Assembly (NCBI GenBank): GCA_900759045.1
Contig: CAAETU010000065.1
Span: forward strand, 1-12,275
Direction of reading: 5' to 3'
Source: an uncultured Collinsella sp.
Lineage (GTDB): Bacteria; Actinomycetota; Coriobacteriia; Coriobacteriales; Coriobacteriaceae
DNA length: 12,275 bases
The notes under the pieces were generated by a model, which made no database searches, was not told where the DNA came from, and worked only from the letters and a program-made list of their open reading frames with translations. This document shows, piece after piece, positions 5,787 to 12,275 of this stretch. Position 1 is the stretch's first letter. Each line of letters starts with the position of its first letter. A program made the translations under genes and the position numbers.

Positions 5787-6449
5787 ATGTCCGAAAAGAG
5801 TGCCCTGTTCATGGCGCGCACGACGCGCTTCCACGAGTTTGCCCGCAGCTTGACGACCACCCTGGGGGTCGAGGTGAGCCTGGCCACCCCCGATTCGCCG
5901 ACTGCGGCGCACGACTTTGACCTGCTGATCCTCGATTCCGATGGCATCCGCAGCGACCGCATCGATCAGATTGCCAAGTGGCTTGACGATCGCGGCGGCG
6001 TCCCCATGTTGGTGATCGTCGACGATGAGGCGCTCGGCACCCTGCGCCTGCCCAATCACGCGCATGCCGACTTTGTGTGCCCCACGGCGACGCCCAACGA
6101 GCTCAAGGCTCGCGCGCAGCGCTTGATGGGCGAGGAGGAGACCGTTACCGCCGACGATGTGCTCAACATCGATAACCTCGAGATCAACCTGGCTACCTAC
6201 CAGGTGACGCTCGATGGCGAGCCCATCGACCTGACGCTGATGGAGTACTCGCTGCTGAGCTTTTTGGCGACGCACCCCAACCGCGCCTACAGCCGCGAGG
6301 TGCTGCTGCACCGCGTATGGGGCTTTGAGTACTGCGGCGGCACGCGCACCGTCGACGTGCACATTCGACGCATCCGCTCCAAGGTGGGTCCGCAGATCGC
6401 GGCGCACATCACCACCGTCCGCGGCGTGGGCTATCTGTTTAAGGACTAG
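5787..6449 (+). CDS. GlnR-like orphan OmpR-family winged-helix regulator
   Basis: A 220-residue two-domain protein. The N-terminal receiver-like domain (about 1-115) keeps one aspartate (Asp50 in LLILDSD) but lacks the acidic pair, the switch Ser/Thr and the conserved lysine of phosphorylated receivers. The C-terminal Trans_reg_C winged helix (about 125-218) has LTLMEYSLLSFLATHPNRAYSR and GGTRTVDVHIRRIRSK, very like actinobacterial GlnR, an orphan nitrogen regulator that works without canonical phosphorylation. The start is ATG 5787 with GGAGG five bases before it; an extension to 5703 overlaps the preceding gene and is unlikely. No histidine kinase gene is adjacent. Its position 50 bp after the GS homologue suggests cotranscription and a role in nitrogen control. 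OmpR-family is certain; GlnR equivalence is likely but inferred. Confidence 0.85.
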   Translation: MSEKSALFMARTTRFHEFARSLTTTLGVEVSLATPDSPTAAHDFDLLILDSDGIRSDRIDQIAKWLDDRGGVPMLVIVDDEALGTLRLPNHAHADFVCPTATPNELKARAQRLMGEEETVTADDVLNIDNLEINLATYQVTLDGEPIDLTLMEYSLLSFLATHPNRAYSREVLLHRVWGFEYCGGTRTVDVHIRRIRSKVGPQIAAHITTVRGVGYLFKD

Positions 6450-6453
6450 ATTT

Positions 6454-6490
6454 CCACCACAAAGGGGACAGGCACTTTTGTGGTGGTTTT
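6454..6490 (+). terminator. Rho-independent terminator, REP-like sequence
   Basis: CCACCACAAA (6454-6463) pairs perfectly with TTTGTGGTGG (6477-6486), followed by TTTT. It begins 5 nt after the stop of the GlnR-like gene. The loop contains GGGGACAGGCAC, and the element looks like a dispersed palindrome co-opted as a terminator. Confidence 0.75.
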
Positions 6491-6604
6491 GACGCAGGTA
6501 CGGGTTCCTTTTGGGCCTGCAACAGAACTTAAGCCTTCCTAAAAGATTGCGTTCTCATACACGTTCGCCCGCATATTGGGGTACAACTCAACGTGAACAA
6601 TGAT

Positions 6605-6632
6605 GGCCCGCCACATGTTTGGCGGGCCTTTG
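6605..6632 (+). terminator. Intrinsic-terminator-like hairpin in the htrA leader
   Basis: GGCCCGCCA (6605-6613) pairs perfectly with TGGCGGGCC (6620-6628) across a 6-nt loop and runs into TTTGG. It ends only about 30 nt before the htrA start codon. It could end read-through from upstream, terminate a short RNA starting around 6550-6590, or attenuate htrA. Confidence 0.6.
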
Positions 6633-6657
6633 GTTATTAGACGAAAGGATCGCAGCC

Positions 6658-8112
6658 ATGAGCGAGAACGATTCCCAGCGTCCCCAGGATGCGGGCAACG
6701 CCGGCGAGACCCAGCAGCAGCCGCGTGTGCAGGTGGAGTCGACGCCTGCCGGTAGCAACATTCCCTACGTGCAGGCTTACGACACGCAGACCGGCAAGCC
6801 GCTGGGCGGCCAACAGGTCGTGAACAAGCACACGGTGGTCAAGACCAAGACCAAAAAGCTGCCGATTTTCATTACAGCGCTCGCCGGCTGCGCCTGCGGC
6901 GCCCTGTTGGTCATCGCGCTCATTATGAGCGGCACGCTCGATATCGGTGGCGGCAAGAATGCCGTGACGGCGGGTGCTGCGGGTTCGTCGACGCAAAAGA
7001 TCACCATTGACTCCGAGGATACTACGCTGGCCGAGGCCGTTTCCGCCAAGGCCCTGCCCTCCGTCGTTTCCATCACTGCCACTTCGAGCGGCAGCCAGAA
7101 TGGCTCGCTTTCGCAGTCTGCTGACGAGTCGGATGGCTCGGGCAGCGTCGGTTCGGGCGTGGTGCTCGATACCGAGGGCCACATCCTCACCAACAACCAC
7201 GTGGTCGATGGTTACGACCAGTACGTGGTGACCATGGACGACGGCACCACCTATGAGGCCGAGTTCGTGGGCAACGATGCTTCGAGCGACCTGGCCGTCA
7301 TCAAGCTCAAGGACGCCGACGCCTCCAAGCCCACGCCGATCGAGATCGGTGATTCCTCCAAGCTCAACGTGGGCGAGTGGGTCATGGCAATCGGTTCGCC
7401 GTTCGGTAACGAACAGTCTGTCTCTACGGGCATTGTGTCGGCGCTGTATCGCTCCACGGCCATGAGCTCTACCAGCGGCAATACCATCTATGCCAACATG
7501 ATCCAGACCGATGCCGCCATCAACCCGGGCAACTCCGGCGGCGCGCTCGTCAATGACAACGGCGAGCTCGTGGGCATCAACTCGCTCATCGAGAGCTACT
7601 CGGGCTCCAGCTCGGGCGTGGGCTTTGCTATTCCCGTTAACTACGCCAAGAACATTGCCGACCAGATTATCGACGGCAAGACGCCGGTGCATCCGTACAT
7701 GGGCGCTACGCTTTCGAGCGTCAACGCGCTCAACGCCCGCACTAACAAGCTGAGCACCGATAGCGGTGCGTATGTGGCGAGCGTCGTTGAGGATGGTCCT
7801 GCCGCCAAGGCCGGCATTCAGGAGGGTGACGTTATCACCAAGCTGGGCGACGACGAGATCACGAGCGCCGATGGCCTGATCATCGCGCTGCGCAGCCACG
7901 AGGTGGGCGAGAAGGTCGAGATCACGCTTATGCGCGGCAAGGAAGAGAAGAAGGTCACGGTTGAGCTGGGCTCCGATGAGGAACTGCAGAACCAGCAGCA
8001 GGACGACAGTTCGACCGACACCGGCAACGGCGGTATTACCGACGAGCAGCTGCGCCAGTATCTGGAGGAGCTGCTGGGCCAGCAGGGCCAGGGCTACGGT
8101 CAGGGTTTCTAA
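6658..8112 (+). CDS. htrA: Membrane-anchored HtrA/DegP-family serine protease with PDZ domain
   Basis: A 484-residue envelope quality-control protease. A polar cytosolic N-terminus (1-67) precedes a single transmembrane segment (about 68-93, IFITALAGCACGALLVIALI), placing the protease outside. The trypsin-like domain has the full triad: His181 in ILTNNHVVDG, Asp211 in SSDLAVIKL and Ser293 in INPGNSGGAL. One PDZ domain follows (about 348-437), then a Gln/Gly-rich tail with a short predicted helix (TDEQLRQYLEELLG). The start ATG at 6658 has AAAGGA 8 nt before it; an extension to 6619 would run through the leader hairpin. This anchored one-PDZ form is common in actinobacteria and other Gram-positives. 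It stands alone between two terminators, so it is probably monocistronic. Confidence 0.93.
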   Translation: MSENDSQRPQDAGNAGETQQQPRVQVESTPAGSNIPYVQAYDTQTGKPLGGQQVVNKHTVVKTKTKKLPIFITALAGCACGALLVIALIMSGTLDIGGGKNAVTAGAAGSSTQKITIDSEDTTLAEAVSAKALPSVVSITATSSGSQNGSLSQSADESDGSGSVGSGVVLDTEGHILTNNHVVDGYDQYVVTMDDGTTYEAEFVGNDASSDLAVIKLKDADASKPTPIEIGDSSKLNVGEWVMAIGSPFGNEQSVSTGIVSALYRSTAMSSTSGNTIYANMIQTDAAINPGNSGGALVNDNGELVGINSLIESYSGSSSGVGFAIPVNYAKNIADQIIDGKTPVHPYMGATLSSVNALNARTNKLSTDSGAYVASVVEDGPAAKAGIQEGDVITKLGDDEITSADGLIIALRSHEVGEKVEITLMRGKEEKKVTVELGSDEELQNQQQDDSSTDTGNGGITDEQLRQYLEELLGQQGQGYGQGF

Positions 8113-8138
8113 CGAGCCGTATCGCACATACCGATGCC

Positions 8139-8180
8139 AGAGGGGCTGTCCCATCAACGTGGGACAGCCCCTCTTTTCTT
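8139..8180 (+). terminator. Strong Rho-independent terminator of htrA
   Basis: AGAGGGGCTGTCCCA (8139-8153) pairs perfectly with TGGGACAGCCCCTCT (8160-8174) over a 6-nt loop and is followed by TTTCTT. Confidence 0.9.
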
Positions 8181-8182
8181 AT

Positions 8183-8213
8183 TGATCCGTTGGGGACGGA
8201 GAAAAACGGATCA
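8183..8213. repeat. Palindrome TGATCCGTT/AACGGATCA with GGGGAC loop
   Basis: TGATCCGTT (8183-8191) and AACGGATCA (8205-8213) are exact reverse complements around the loop GGGGACGGAGAAA. It lies 9 nt after the htrA terminator. The loop begins with GGGGAC, as does that of the palindrome at 6454-6486, suggesting one REP-like family with changing arms. Confidence 0.6.
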
Positions 8214-8360
8214 CTTGGGGCTGATAAGAGCATGGTTGGATCGCGCGATCCACCCCGGTCCGTCGACTGCCGATTCGGTGCGGTTCGAAAGGGCTATTCG
8301 GCGCCATGGTGACCGGTGGTACTCTAGTATCCGTTTGAAATCGAGCGAAGGAGTGCCGCT

Positions 8361-10589
8361 ATGGAGCAATCGAGCCTGTTTGGTGACGGCGTGGACATCG
8401 ATACCGAAACGCCCACGAGCACGGATACCGCTGCATCGGCCGATGCCCGTGCCCAGGCGGCAGCGCGTGCGGCCGAGCTGCGCCACGAGCTTGATTACCA
8501 TGCCTATCGCTACTATATGCTCGATGCGCCTGAGATCACGGACGCCGCCTTTGACAAAATGCTCGTTGAGCTGCAGGAAATCGAGGCGACCTATCCCGAC
8601 TTGGTGACGTCCGACAGCTATACCCAGCGCGTGGGCGGCTACGTGAGCGAGCAGTTTACGCCGGTCACGCATATGGCGCGCATGTATTCCATGGACGATG
8701 CCATGGATCTGGACGAACTCGACGCATGGCTCCAGCGCGCCGAGGATGCGCTCGGTGCTGGCAGCGTCACCTATACCTGCGAGCTTAAGATCGACGGCCT
8801 GGGCGTGGCACTTACCTACCAAAACGGCACCTTCGTACGCGCGGCCACACGTGGCGATGGCACCACGGGCGAGGACGTGTCGCTCAACGTCCGTACCATC
8901 AAGGATGTGCCCATGCACCTGTCCGAGCCGGCGCTCGCTCACATGGGCGCCGACCGCGAGCGCGCCATCGAGGTGCGCGGCGAGGTCTACATGCCTAAGG
9001 GCAGCTTTGCTCGTCTGAATGAAGAGGCCGATGCCGAGGGGCGCGACCCCTTCGCCAACCCGCGCAACGCTGCCGCCGGCAGCCTGCGTCAGAAGGATCC
9101 CAAGGTCACGGCGCGCCGCGACCTAGCCACCTTTATTTACGCCATCGCCGATACCGATCCGCTGCACGTTCACAGCCAGCGCGAATTTCTCGACTGGCTG
9201 CGCAACGCCGGCTTTAGCGTCAACCCCAACGTGGCTCGTTGCGCCACGCCGGCCGAGGTTCACGAGTTCTGTGCCCAGGCCCTCGAGCACCGCGGCGACC
9301 TCGATTACGACATCGACGGCGTGGTCGTAAAGGTGGACAGCTTCCAGCAGCAGCTCGACCTGGGCTTTACCGCCCGCGCGCCGCGCTGGGCCATTGCCTT
9401 TAAGTTTCCGCCCGAGGAAAAGCAGACCATCCTACGCGAAATCCGTATCCAGGTGGGTCGCACCGGTGTGCTCACGCCGGTCGCCGAGTTCGACCCGGTG
9501 ACAGTTGCCGGCTCCACCATCGCGCGCGCCACGCTGCACAACATCGACGAGATCCGCCGCAAAAACGTGCGCGAGGGCGACACCATCATCGTGCACAAGG
9601 CGGGCGACGTGATCCCCGAGGTCGTGGGCCCGGTGCTCGACAAGCGTCCGGCCGATTCGGCCGACTGGCGTATGCCCGAGGTTTGCCCCGTGTGCGGCAG
9701 CCCCGTGGTCCACGAGGATGGCGAGGTGGCCTACCGCTGCGTGTCCATCGACTGCCCCGCGCAGCTCAAGGAGCGCCTGCTCCACTGGGTGAGCCGCGGC
9801 TGCATGGACGTCGACGGCCTGGGCGACGAGATCGTCGACAAGATGATCGCCGCCGGCCTGATCCACGATGTCGCGGACTTCTACCAGCTCACGGTCGACG
9901 ACATCGCAGGCCTGGACACGGGGCGCACCTATGCTAGCTCCAACAGCAAAAAAGGCGTCAAGAAGGGCGATCCCATCCCGGTGGGCCTCAAGACGGCCGA
10001 GAAAATCATCGCCGAGCTCAACAAGTCCAAGAGCCAGCCGCTCGGTCGCGTGCTGTTTGCCCTGGGTATCCGCCACGTGGGCAAGAGCGTGGGCGAGGTC
10101 ATCGCTGAGCGATTCCTGTCGATTGACAAGCTCATTTTGGCGAGCGAAGAGGACATCGCCGAGTGCGAGGGCATCGGTCCCAAGATTGCGGCGAGCGTCA
10201 AGCAGTTCCTGGCCGTGCCCGAGAACCTTGCCGTGCTGGAACGTCTGCGCCAGGCGGGCCTTTCGCTCGAGGTCGACTTGGGCGCTGCGCACGCGCAAGC
10301 CGCAGCCGACGCGGGCGTGGCGGGCGAGCTCGCCGACGCACAGCCACTCGCGGGTCTGACCTTCGTGCTGACAGGCACGCTCGTCAACCGCACCCGCGAC
10401 GAGGCGGGCGCGGCGCTCAAGGTGCTTGGTGCCAAGGTCTCGGGCAGTGTTTCAAAGAAGACGAGCTATCTGGTCGCCGGCCCCAAAGCGGGCTCCAAGC
10501 TCACCAAGGCCGAGCAGCTGGGTGTGCCCGTGCTGGACGAGGATGCACTCGAGCAGATCTTGGCTACTGGTCAGGTGCCCCAGGCTTAG
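8361..10589 (+). CDS. ligA: NAD-dependent DNA ligase
   Basis: Essential replication/repair enzyme sealing nicks with NAD+, 742 residues, somewhat longer than the usual 650-700. Domains in order: an acidic/Ala-rich leader (1-33), Ia (about 35-100), nucleotidyltransferase with adenylated Lys143 in ELKIDGLG, TRGDGTTGEDV and GEVYMPK, OB fold (KFPPEEKQT, VGRTGVLTPVA), a Cys4 zinc finger (C442, C445, C460, C465), helix-hairpin-helix domain (LGIRHVG, CEGIGPKIA), and a C-terminal BRCT (about 662-735). Within the HhH region residues about 520-541 (GRTYASSNSKKGVKKGDPIP) form an insertion absent from E. coli LigA. Start ATG 8361 has AAGGAG 7 nt upstream. It appears monocistronic, with its own terminator. 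Confidence 0.97.
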   Translation: MEQSSLFGDGVDIDTETPTSTDTAASADARAQAAARAAELRHELDYHAYRYYMLDAPEITDAAFDKMLVELQEIEATYPDLVTSDSYTQRVGGYVSEQFTPVTHMARMYSMDDAMDLDELDAWLQRAEDALGAGSVTYTCELKIDGLGVALTYQNGTFVRAATRGDGTTGEDVSLNVRTIKDVPMHLSEPALAHMGADRERAIEVRGEVYMPKGSFARLNEEADAEGRDPFANPRNAAAGSLRQKDPKVTARRDLATFIYAIADTDPLHVHSQREFLDWLRNAGFSVNPNVARCATPAEVHEFCAQALEHRGDLDYDIDGVVVKVDSFQQQLDLGFTARAPRWAIAFKFPPEEKQTILREIRIQVGRTGVLTPVAEFDPVTVAGSTIARATLHNIDEIRRKNVREGDTIIVHKAGDVIPEVVGPVLDKRPADSADWRMPEVCPVCGSPVVHEDGEVAYRCVSIDCPAQLKERLLHWVSRGCMDVDGLGDEIVDKMIAAGLIHDVADFYQLTVDDIAGLDTGRTYASSNSKKGVKKGDPIPVGLKTAEKIIAELNKSKSQPLGRVLFALGIRHVGKSVGEVIAERFLSIDKLILASEEDIAECEGIGPKIAASVKQFLAVPENLAVLERLRQAGLSLEVDLGAAHAQAAADAGVAGELADAQPLAGLTFVLTGTLVNRTRDEAGAALKVLGAKVSGSVSKKTSYLVAGPKAGSKLTKAEQLGVPVLDEDALEQILATGQVPQA

Positions 10590-10608
10590 TGCATCAATAG
10601 TCAAATTG

Positions 10609-10648
10609 AAGAACCGCCCGGAAGCACGATGTCTTCCGGGCGGTTCTT
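10609..10648 (+). terminator. Terminator between ligA and the convergent MATE unit
   Basis: AAGAACCGCCCGGAAG (10609-10624) pairs perfectly with CTTCCGGGCGGTTCTT (10633-10648) across 8 nt. The AA/TT ends let it work in both directions, as convergence requires, though the T-tract beyond is short. Its right edge overlaps the stop codon of the minus-strand fragment by two bases. Confidence 0.8.
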
Positions 10649-10760
10649 ACTTTGCTGGGGCAATCGGCACCGTGATCTGTGTCACGTAGGTTGTGGGGTC
10701 GTCGCTGATGATGTCGTCGATCAGGGCGATCTCGCGTTGTCCCGCTACGCTACCAACTTG
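10647..10760 (-). pseudogene. C-terminal fragment, resembles the end of a GyrI-like effector-binding domain
   Basis: Minus-strand frame of 37 codons ending with TAA at 10647-10649 and preceded by a TGA, with no ATG, GTG or TTG start inside. The reading ...REIALIDDIISDDPTTYVTQ then ITVPIAPAK has protein-like composition and good codon use, although it overlaps the 3' end of the MATE gene in another frame. A closing strand of the form TQITVPI after a DP turn is characteristic of AraC/MerR effector-binding (GyrI-like) domains. I read it as the remnant left after deletion of a regulator gene on the minus strand; the family assignment is tentative. Confidence 0.45.
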
Positions 10761-12091
10761 TCAAAAGCCCCGCGCCGGTTGAGTACGGTAAACGCGACAA
10801 CGCAAATGACTGCCGACAAAATCGACCCGCACGGCGACGCGATGCCCATGGGAAAGAGCGTGTCGGAATAGGCGTTCGACAGCAGCCATGCACCGGGCAC
10901 GCGAATGAGCGCCACGGCCAGCACGTTGTGCGCAAAGCCGATGTAGCTCTTGCCGTATGCAGCGAAAAAGCCGCTAAAGCAAATGTGGATGCCGGCAAAA
11001 ATCGCGTCGAAAATGTAGCTACGCATATAGCCGGTGCCGGCGGCGACCACGGCAGCGTCCTTGGCAAAAAAGCCGATAAACGCCGGCGCCACCAGCCACA
11101 TCAGCACCGTGATCAGGCAGCCGTACACTACCGAGATCGTCATGGCGTCCTTGAGCACCTGACGCGCGCGGTCGCCCTTGCCCGCGCCGGCGTTTTGCGC
11201 CGTGAGTGCACTGACGGTGGCGCCCATGGAGCTCGGCACAATGAACAAAAAGCTGATCATCTTTTCGACCAGGCCCACGGCGGCGGCGTCGACCAGGCCG
11301 CGGTGGTTGGCGATGACGGTGATAAACATAAACGCTACCTGGATGCAGCCGTCCTGCACGGCCACGGGCACGCCGATCTTAAGAATGCTGCCGAGCACCT
11401 CGGGCTGGGGACGCAGGTCGCTGCGCTTAACGTGGATGTTCGTACGGCGGCTCTTAAGCCACACGAGCGCGAGGGCAACGCTGGCCGTCTGTGCTGTCAC
11501 CGTGCCGAGCGCCGCGCCCACGGGGCCGAGCCCCATATGGCCGATAAATAGAAAGTCGAGTGCGATGTTGATGATGCATGCCACGCCAATCACGTACATA
11601 GGCGAGCGTGAATCACCCAGACCGCGAAAAATGGCCGAAAGAATGTTGTACGCGGCGATAAAGGGAATGCCGATAAAGCAGATACGCAGGTAGGCGGCGG
11701 TTCCTTCGACCGCCTCGGGTGGCGTGCCAATGAGCGCCACAACCTGCGGGCATAGTGCAAGCAAGATGACGGCCAGCACCACCGAGACACCCATAAAGAG
11801 CGTGATGGTGTTGCCGATGGCGGTCTCGGCGCGGTCAAACCGGCGCGAACCCACGGCGTGGCCGACGATGACCGTCGTTCCCATGGCCAGACCCACGAGC
11901 GTCACGGTAATGATATAGAGCGTCTGCGCGCCATTGCCCACGGCGGTGATGCCGGCGGCGCCGCTAAACTGCCCCATCATGTACAGGTCGGCCATACCAT
12001 AGAGCATCTGCAAAAAGTACGAGAGCATATAGGGCAGGGCAAAGACCGCGATGGTCTTGAGGACATTGCCGCGTGTGAGGTCGTGTTCCAT
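10745..12091 (-). CDS. MATE-family multidrug/cation antiporter
   Basis: A 448-residue integral membrane protein, normal MATE length, with about 12 hydrophobic segments in two homologous halves. The N-terminus DLTRGNVLKTIAVFALPYML and the following QMLYGMADLYMMGQF are the family signature of the first two helices; FRGLGDSRSPM and the second-half VPSSMGATVSALTAQNAGAGK are also typical. MATE proteins export drugs or metabolites using Na+ or H+. The start at 12089-12091 gives the expected N-terminus, but its ribosome binding site is weak (GAAAG 10 nt upstream). A MerR-type promoter lies upstream and a regulator fragment downstream, so it was probably drug- or metabolite-inducible. Substrate unknown. 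Confidence 0.93.
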   Translation of the reverse strand: MEHDLTRGNVLKTIAVFALPYMLSYFLQMLYGMADLYMMGQFSGAAGITAVGNGAQTLYIITVTLVGLAMGTTVIVGHAVGSRRFDRAETAIGNTITLFMGVSVVLAVILLALCPQVVALIGTPPEAVEGTAAYLRICFIGIPFIAAYNILSAIFRGLGDSRSPMYVIGVACIINIALDFLFIGHMGLGPVGAALGTVTAQTASVALALVWLKSRRTNIHVKRSDLRPQPEVLGSILKIGVPVAVQDGCIQVAFMFITVIANHRGLVDAAAVGLVEKMISFLFIVPSSMGATVSALTAQNAGAGKGDRARQVLKDAMTISVVYGCLITVLMWLVAPAFIGFFAKDAAVVAAGTGYMRSYIFDAIFAGIHICFSGFFAAYGKSYIGFAHNVLAVALIRVPGAWLLSNAYSDTLFPMGIASPCGSILSAVICVVAFTVLNRRGAFDKLVA

Positions 12092-12133
12092 GGGCGGGGC
12101 ACTTTCTGGCTGGGTTTGTTTACGTACCAGTGT

Positions 12134-12164
12134 AGTGAAAACCTTACAACGATTGTAGAGTCAA
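12134..12164 (-). promoter_or_regulatory. MerR-type promoter/operator for the MATE gene
   Basis: On the minus strand TTGACT (12164-12159) is followed after 19 bp by TTCACT (12139-12134), the over-long spacer characteristic of MerR-activated promoters. The spacer holds a dyad, CTCTACAA-TCG-TTGTAAGG (12160-12142), with six of eight arm positions matching. The -10 is poor, as expected for an activator-dependent promoter. No complete MerR gene is in the window. Confidence 0.5.
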
Positions 12165-12185
12165 GGTTTGTGATGACGACGGGGG

Positions 12186-12275
12186 TGCGGACAGAAAGTT
12201 GGACCGCGGGGCGGTCCGGACTGGAGGTTCGCATGTACAGCAGGGAGAAGGTCGAGCTCTTCCTCCTGGCGACGG
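12186..12275 (+). mobile_element. Probable left end of an insertion sequence, cut by the window edge
   Basis: From TGCGGACAGAAAGTTGGACC (12186-12205) the sequence resembles terminal repeats of IS3-like elements, which begin with TG and often contain GGAAAGTTGGAC-type sequence. A hairpin GGACCGC/GCGGTCC (12201-12217) follows, then GGAGG and a start codon 47 bp inside the presumed tip. The right end and target duplication are outside the window. Confidence 0.4.
12233..12275 (+). CDS. Start of a probable transposase gene, truncated by window end
   Basis: ATG at 12233 follows GGAGG at 12223-12227 with ideal 5-nt spacing. Fourteen residues are visible, beginning MYSREKVELFLLAT, compatible with the helical N-terminus of an IS transposase or its OrfA. 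Too short to assign by itself; the call rests on the IS-like end in front of it. Confidence 0.45.
   Translation, partial: MYSREKVELFLLAT

Noticed and set aside
5131..6407. Minus-strand frames opposite glnA and the GlnR-like gene
   Set aside because: Same third-position GC shadow effect; no start signals or domains.
6600..6660. Small leader ORF beginning ATGATGGCC before htrA
   Set aside because: The frame has no stop before htrA and no ribosome binding site; the hairpin explains the sequence better.
6637..8157. 506-codon minus-strand frame opposite htrA
   Set aside because: Longer than htrA itself but runs through its terminator, is His/Arg/Gly-rich and has no recognisable motif, whereas htrA has a full catalytic triad.
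1..12275. CRISPR arrays, tRNA/rRNA genes, integrase sites
   Set aside because: No regularly spaced repeats, no cloverleaf or rRNA-like sequence noticed on either strand by eye; a covariance search could not be run.

Overview
The window is a GC-rich stretch (roughly 60% G+C by eye) that reads as a core chromosomal region of a gut-type actinobacterium, most likely class Coriobacteriia and close to Collinsella. This rests on codon and base bias, an actinobacterial GlnR-like regulator beside glnA, a LigA with a lineage-type insertion, and intergenic palindromes that I associate with Collinsella. Genus assignment is inference; no 16S or marker search was possible.

Layout. (1) 1-684: 3' part of a GntR/FCD regulator on +. 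(2) 685-1076: a gene-free convergent gap filled with inverted repeats and terminators. (3) 1077-3006 on -: kdgK then eda, converting 2-keto-3-deoxygluconate (KDG) via KDPG to pyruvate and glyceraldehyde-3-phosphate, the last steps of uronate/pectin breakdown. Their 253-bp spacer holds three hairpins. (4) 3007-3241: a dense divergent control region with a long palindrome in the kdgK leader, tandem LacI-type operators, and a dyad over a bidirectional -10. (5) 3242-4264 on +: the divergent LacI-family repressor, probably the local KDG regulator. (6) 4399-6449 on +: a glutamine synthetase type I homologue followed by a GlnR-like orphan OmpR-family regulator with a degenerate receiver. A GlnR-box-like sequence lies upstream. 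(7) 6658-8112 on +: a membrane-anchored HtrA protease, with an intrinsic-terminator-like hairpin just before its start. (8) 8361-10589 on +: NAD-dependent DNA ligase LigA. (9) 10647-12091 on -: a MATE exporter, downstream of which (partly overlapping) lies the C-terminal scrap of another protein that resembles a GyrI-like effector-binding domain. A MerR-type promoter precedes the exporter. (10) 12186-12275: the left end of a probable insertion sequence with the first codons of its transposase.

The most notable observation is the glutamine synthetase homologue. It keeps the full-length GSI fold and many substrate-binding residues, but three of the six canonical metal ligands are replaced (Glu to Ala184, Glu to Gly191, His to Phe240), and the catalytic flap Glu motif is also altered. 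Paired with a phosphorylation-independent-looking GlnR-type regulator, it may be a non-canonical nitrogen sensor/enzyme module rather than an ordinary GS.
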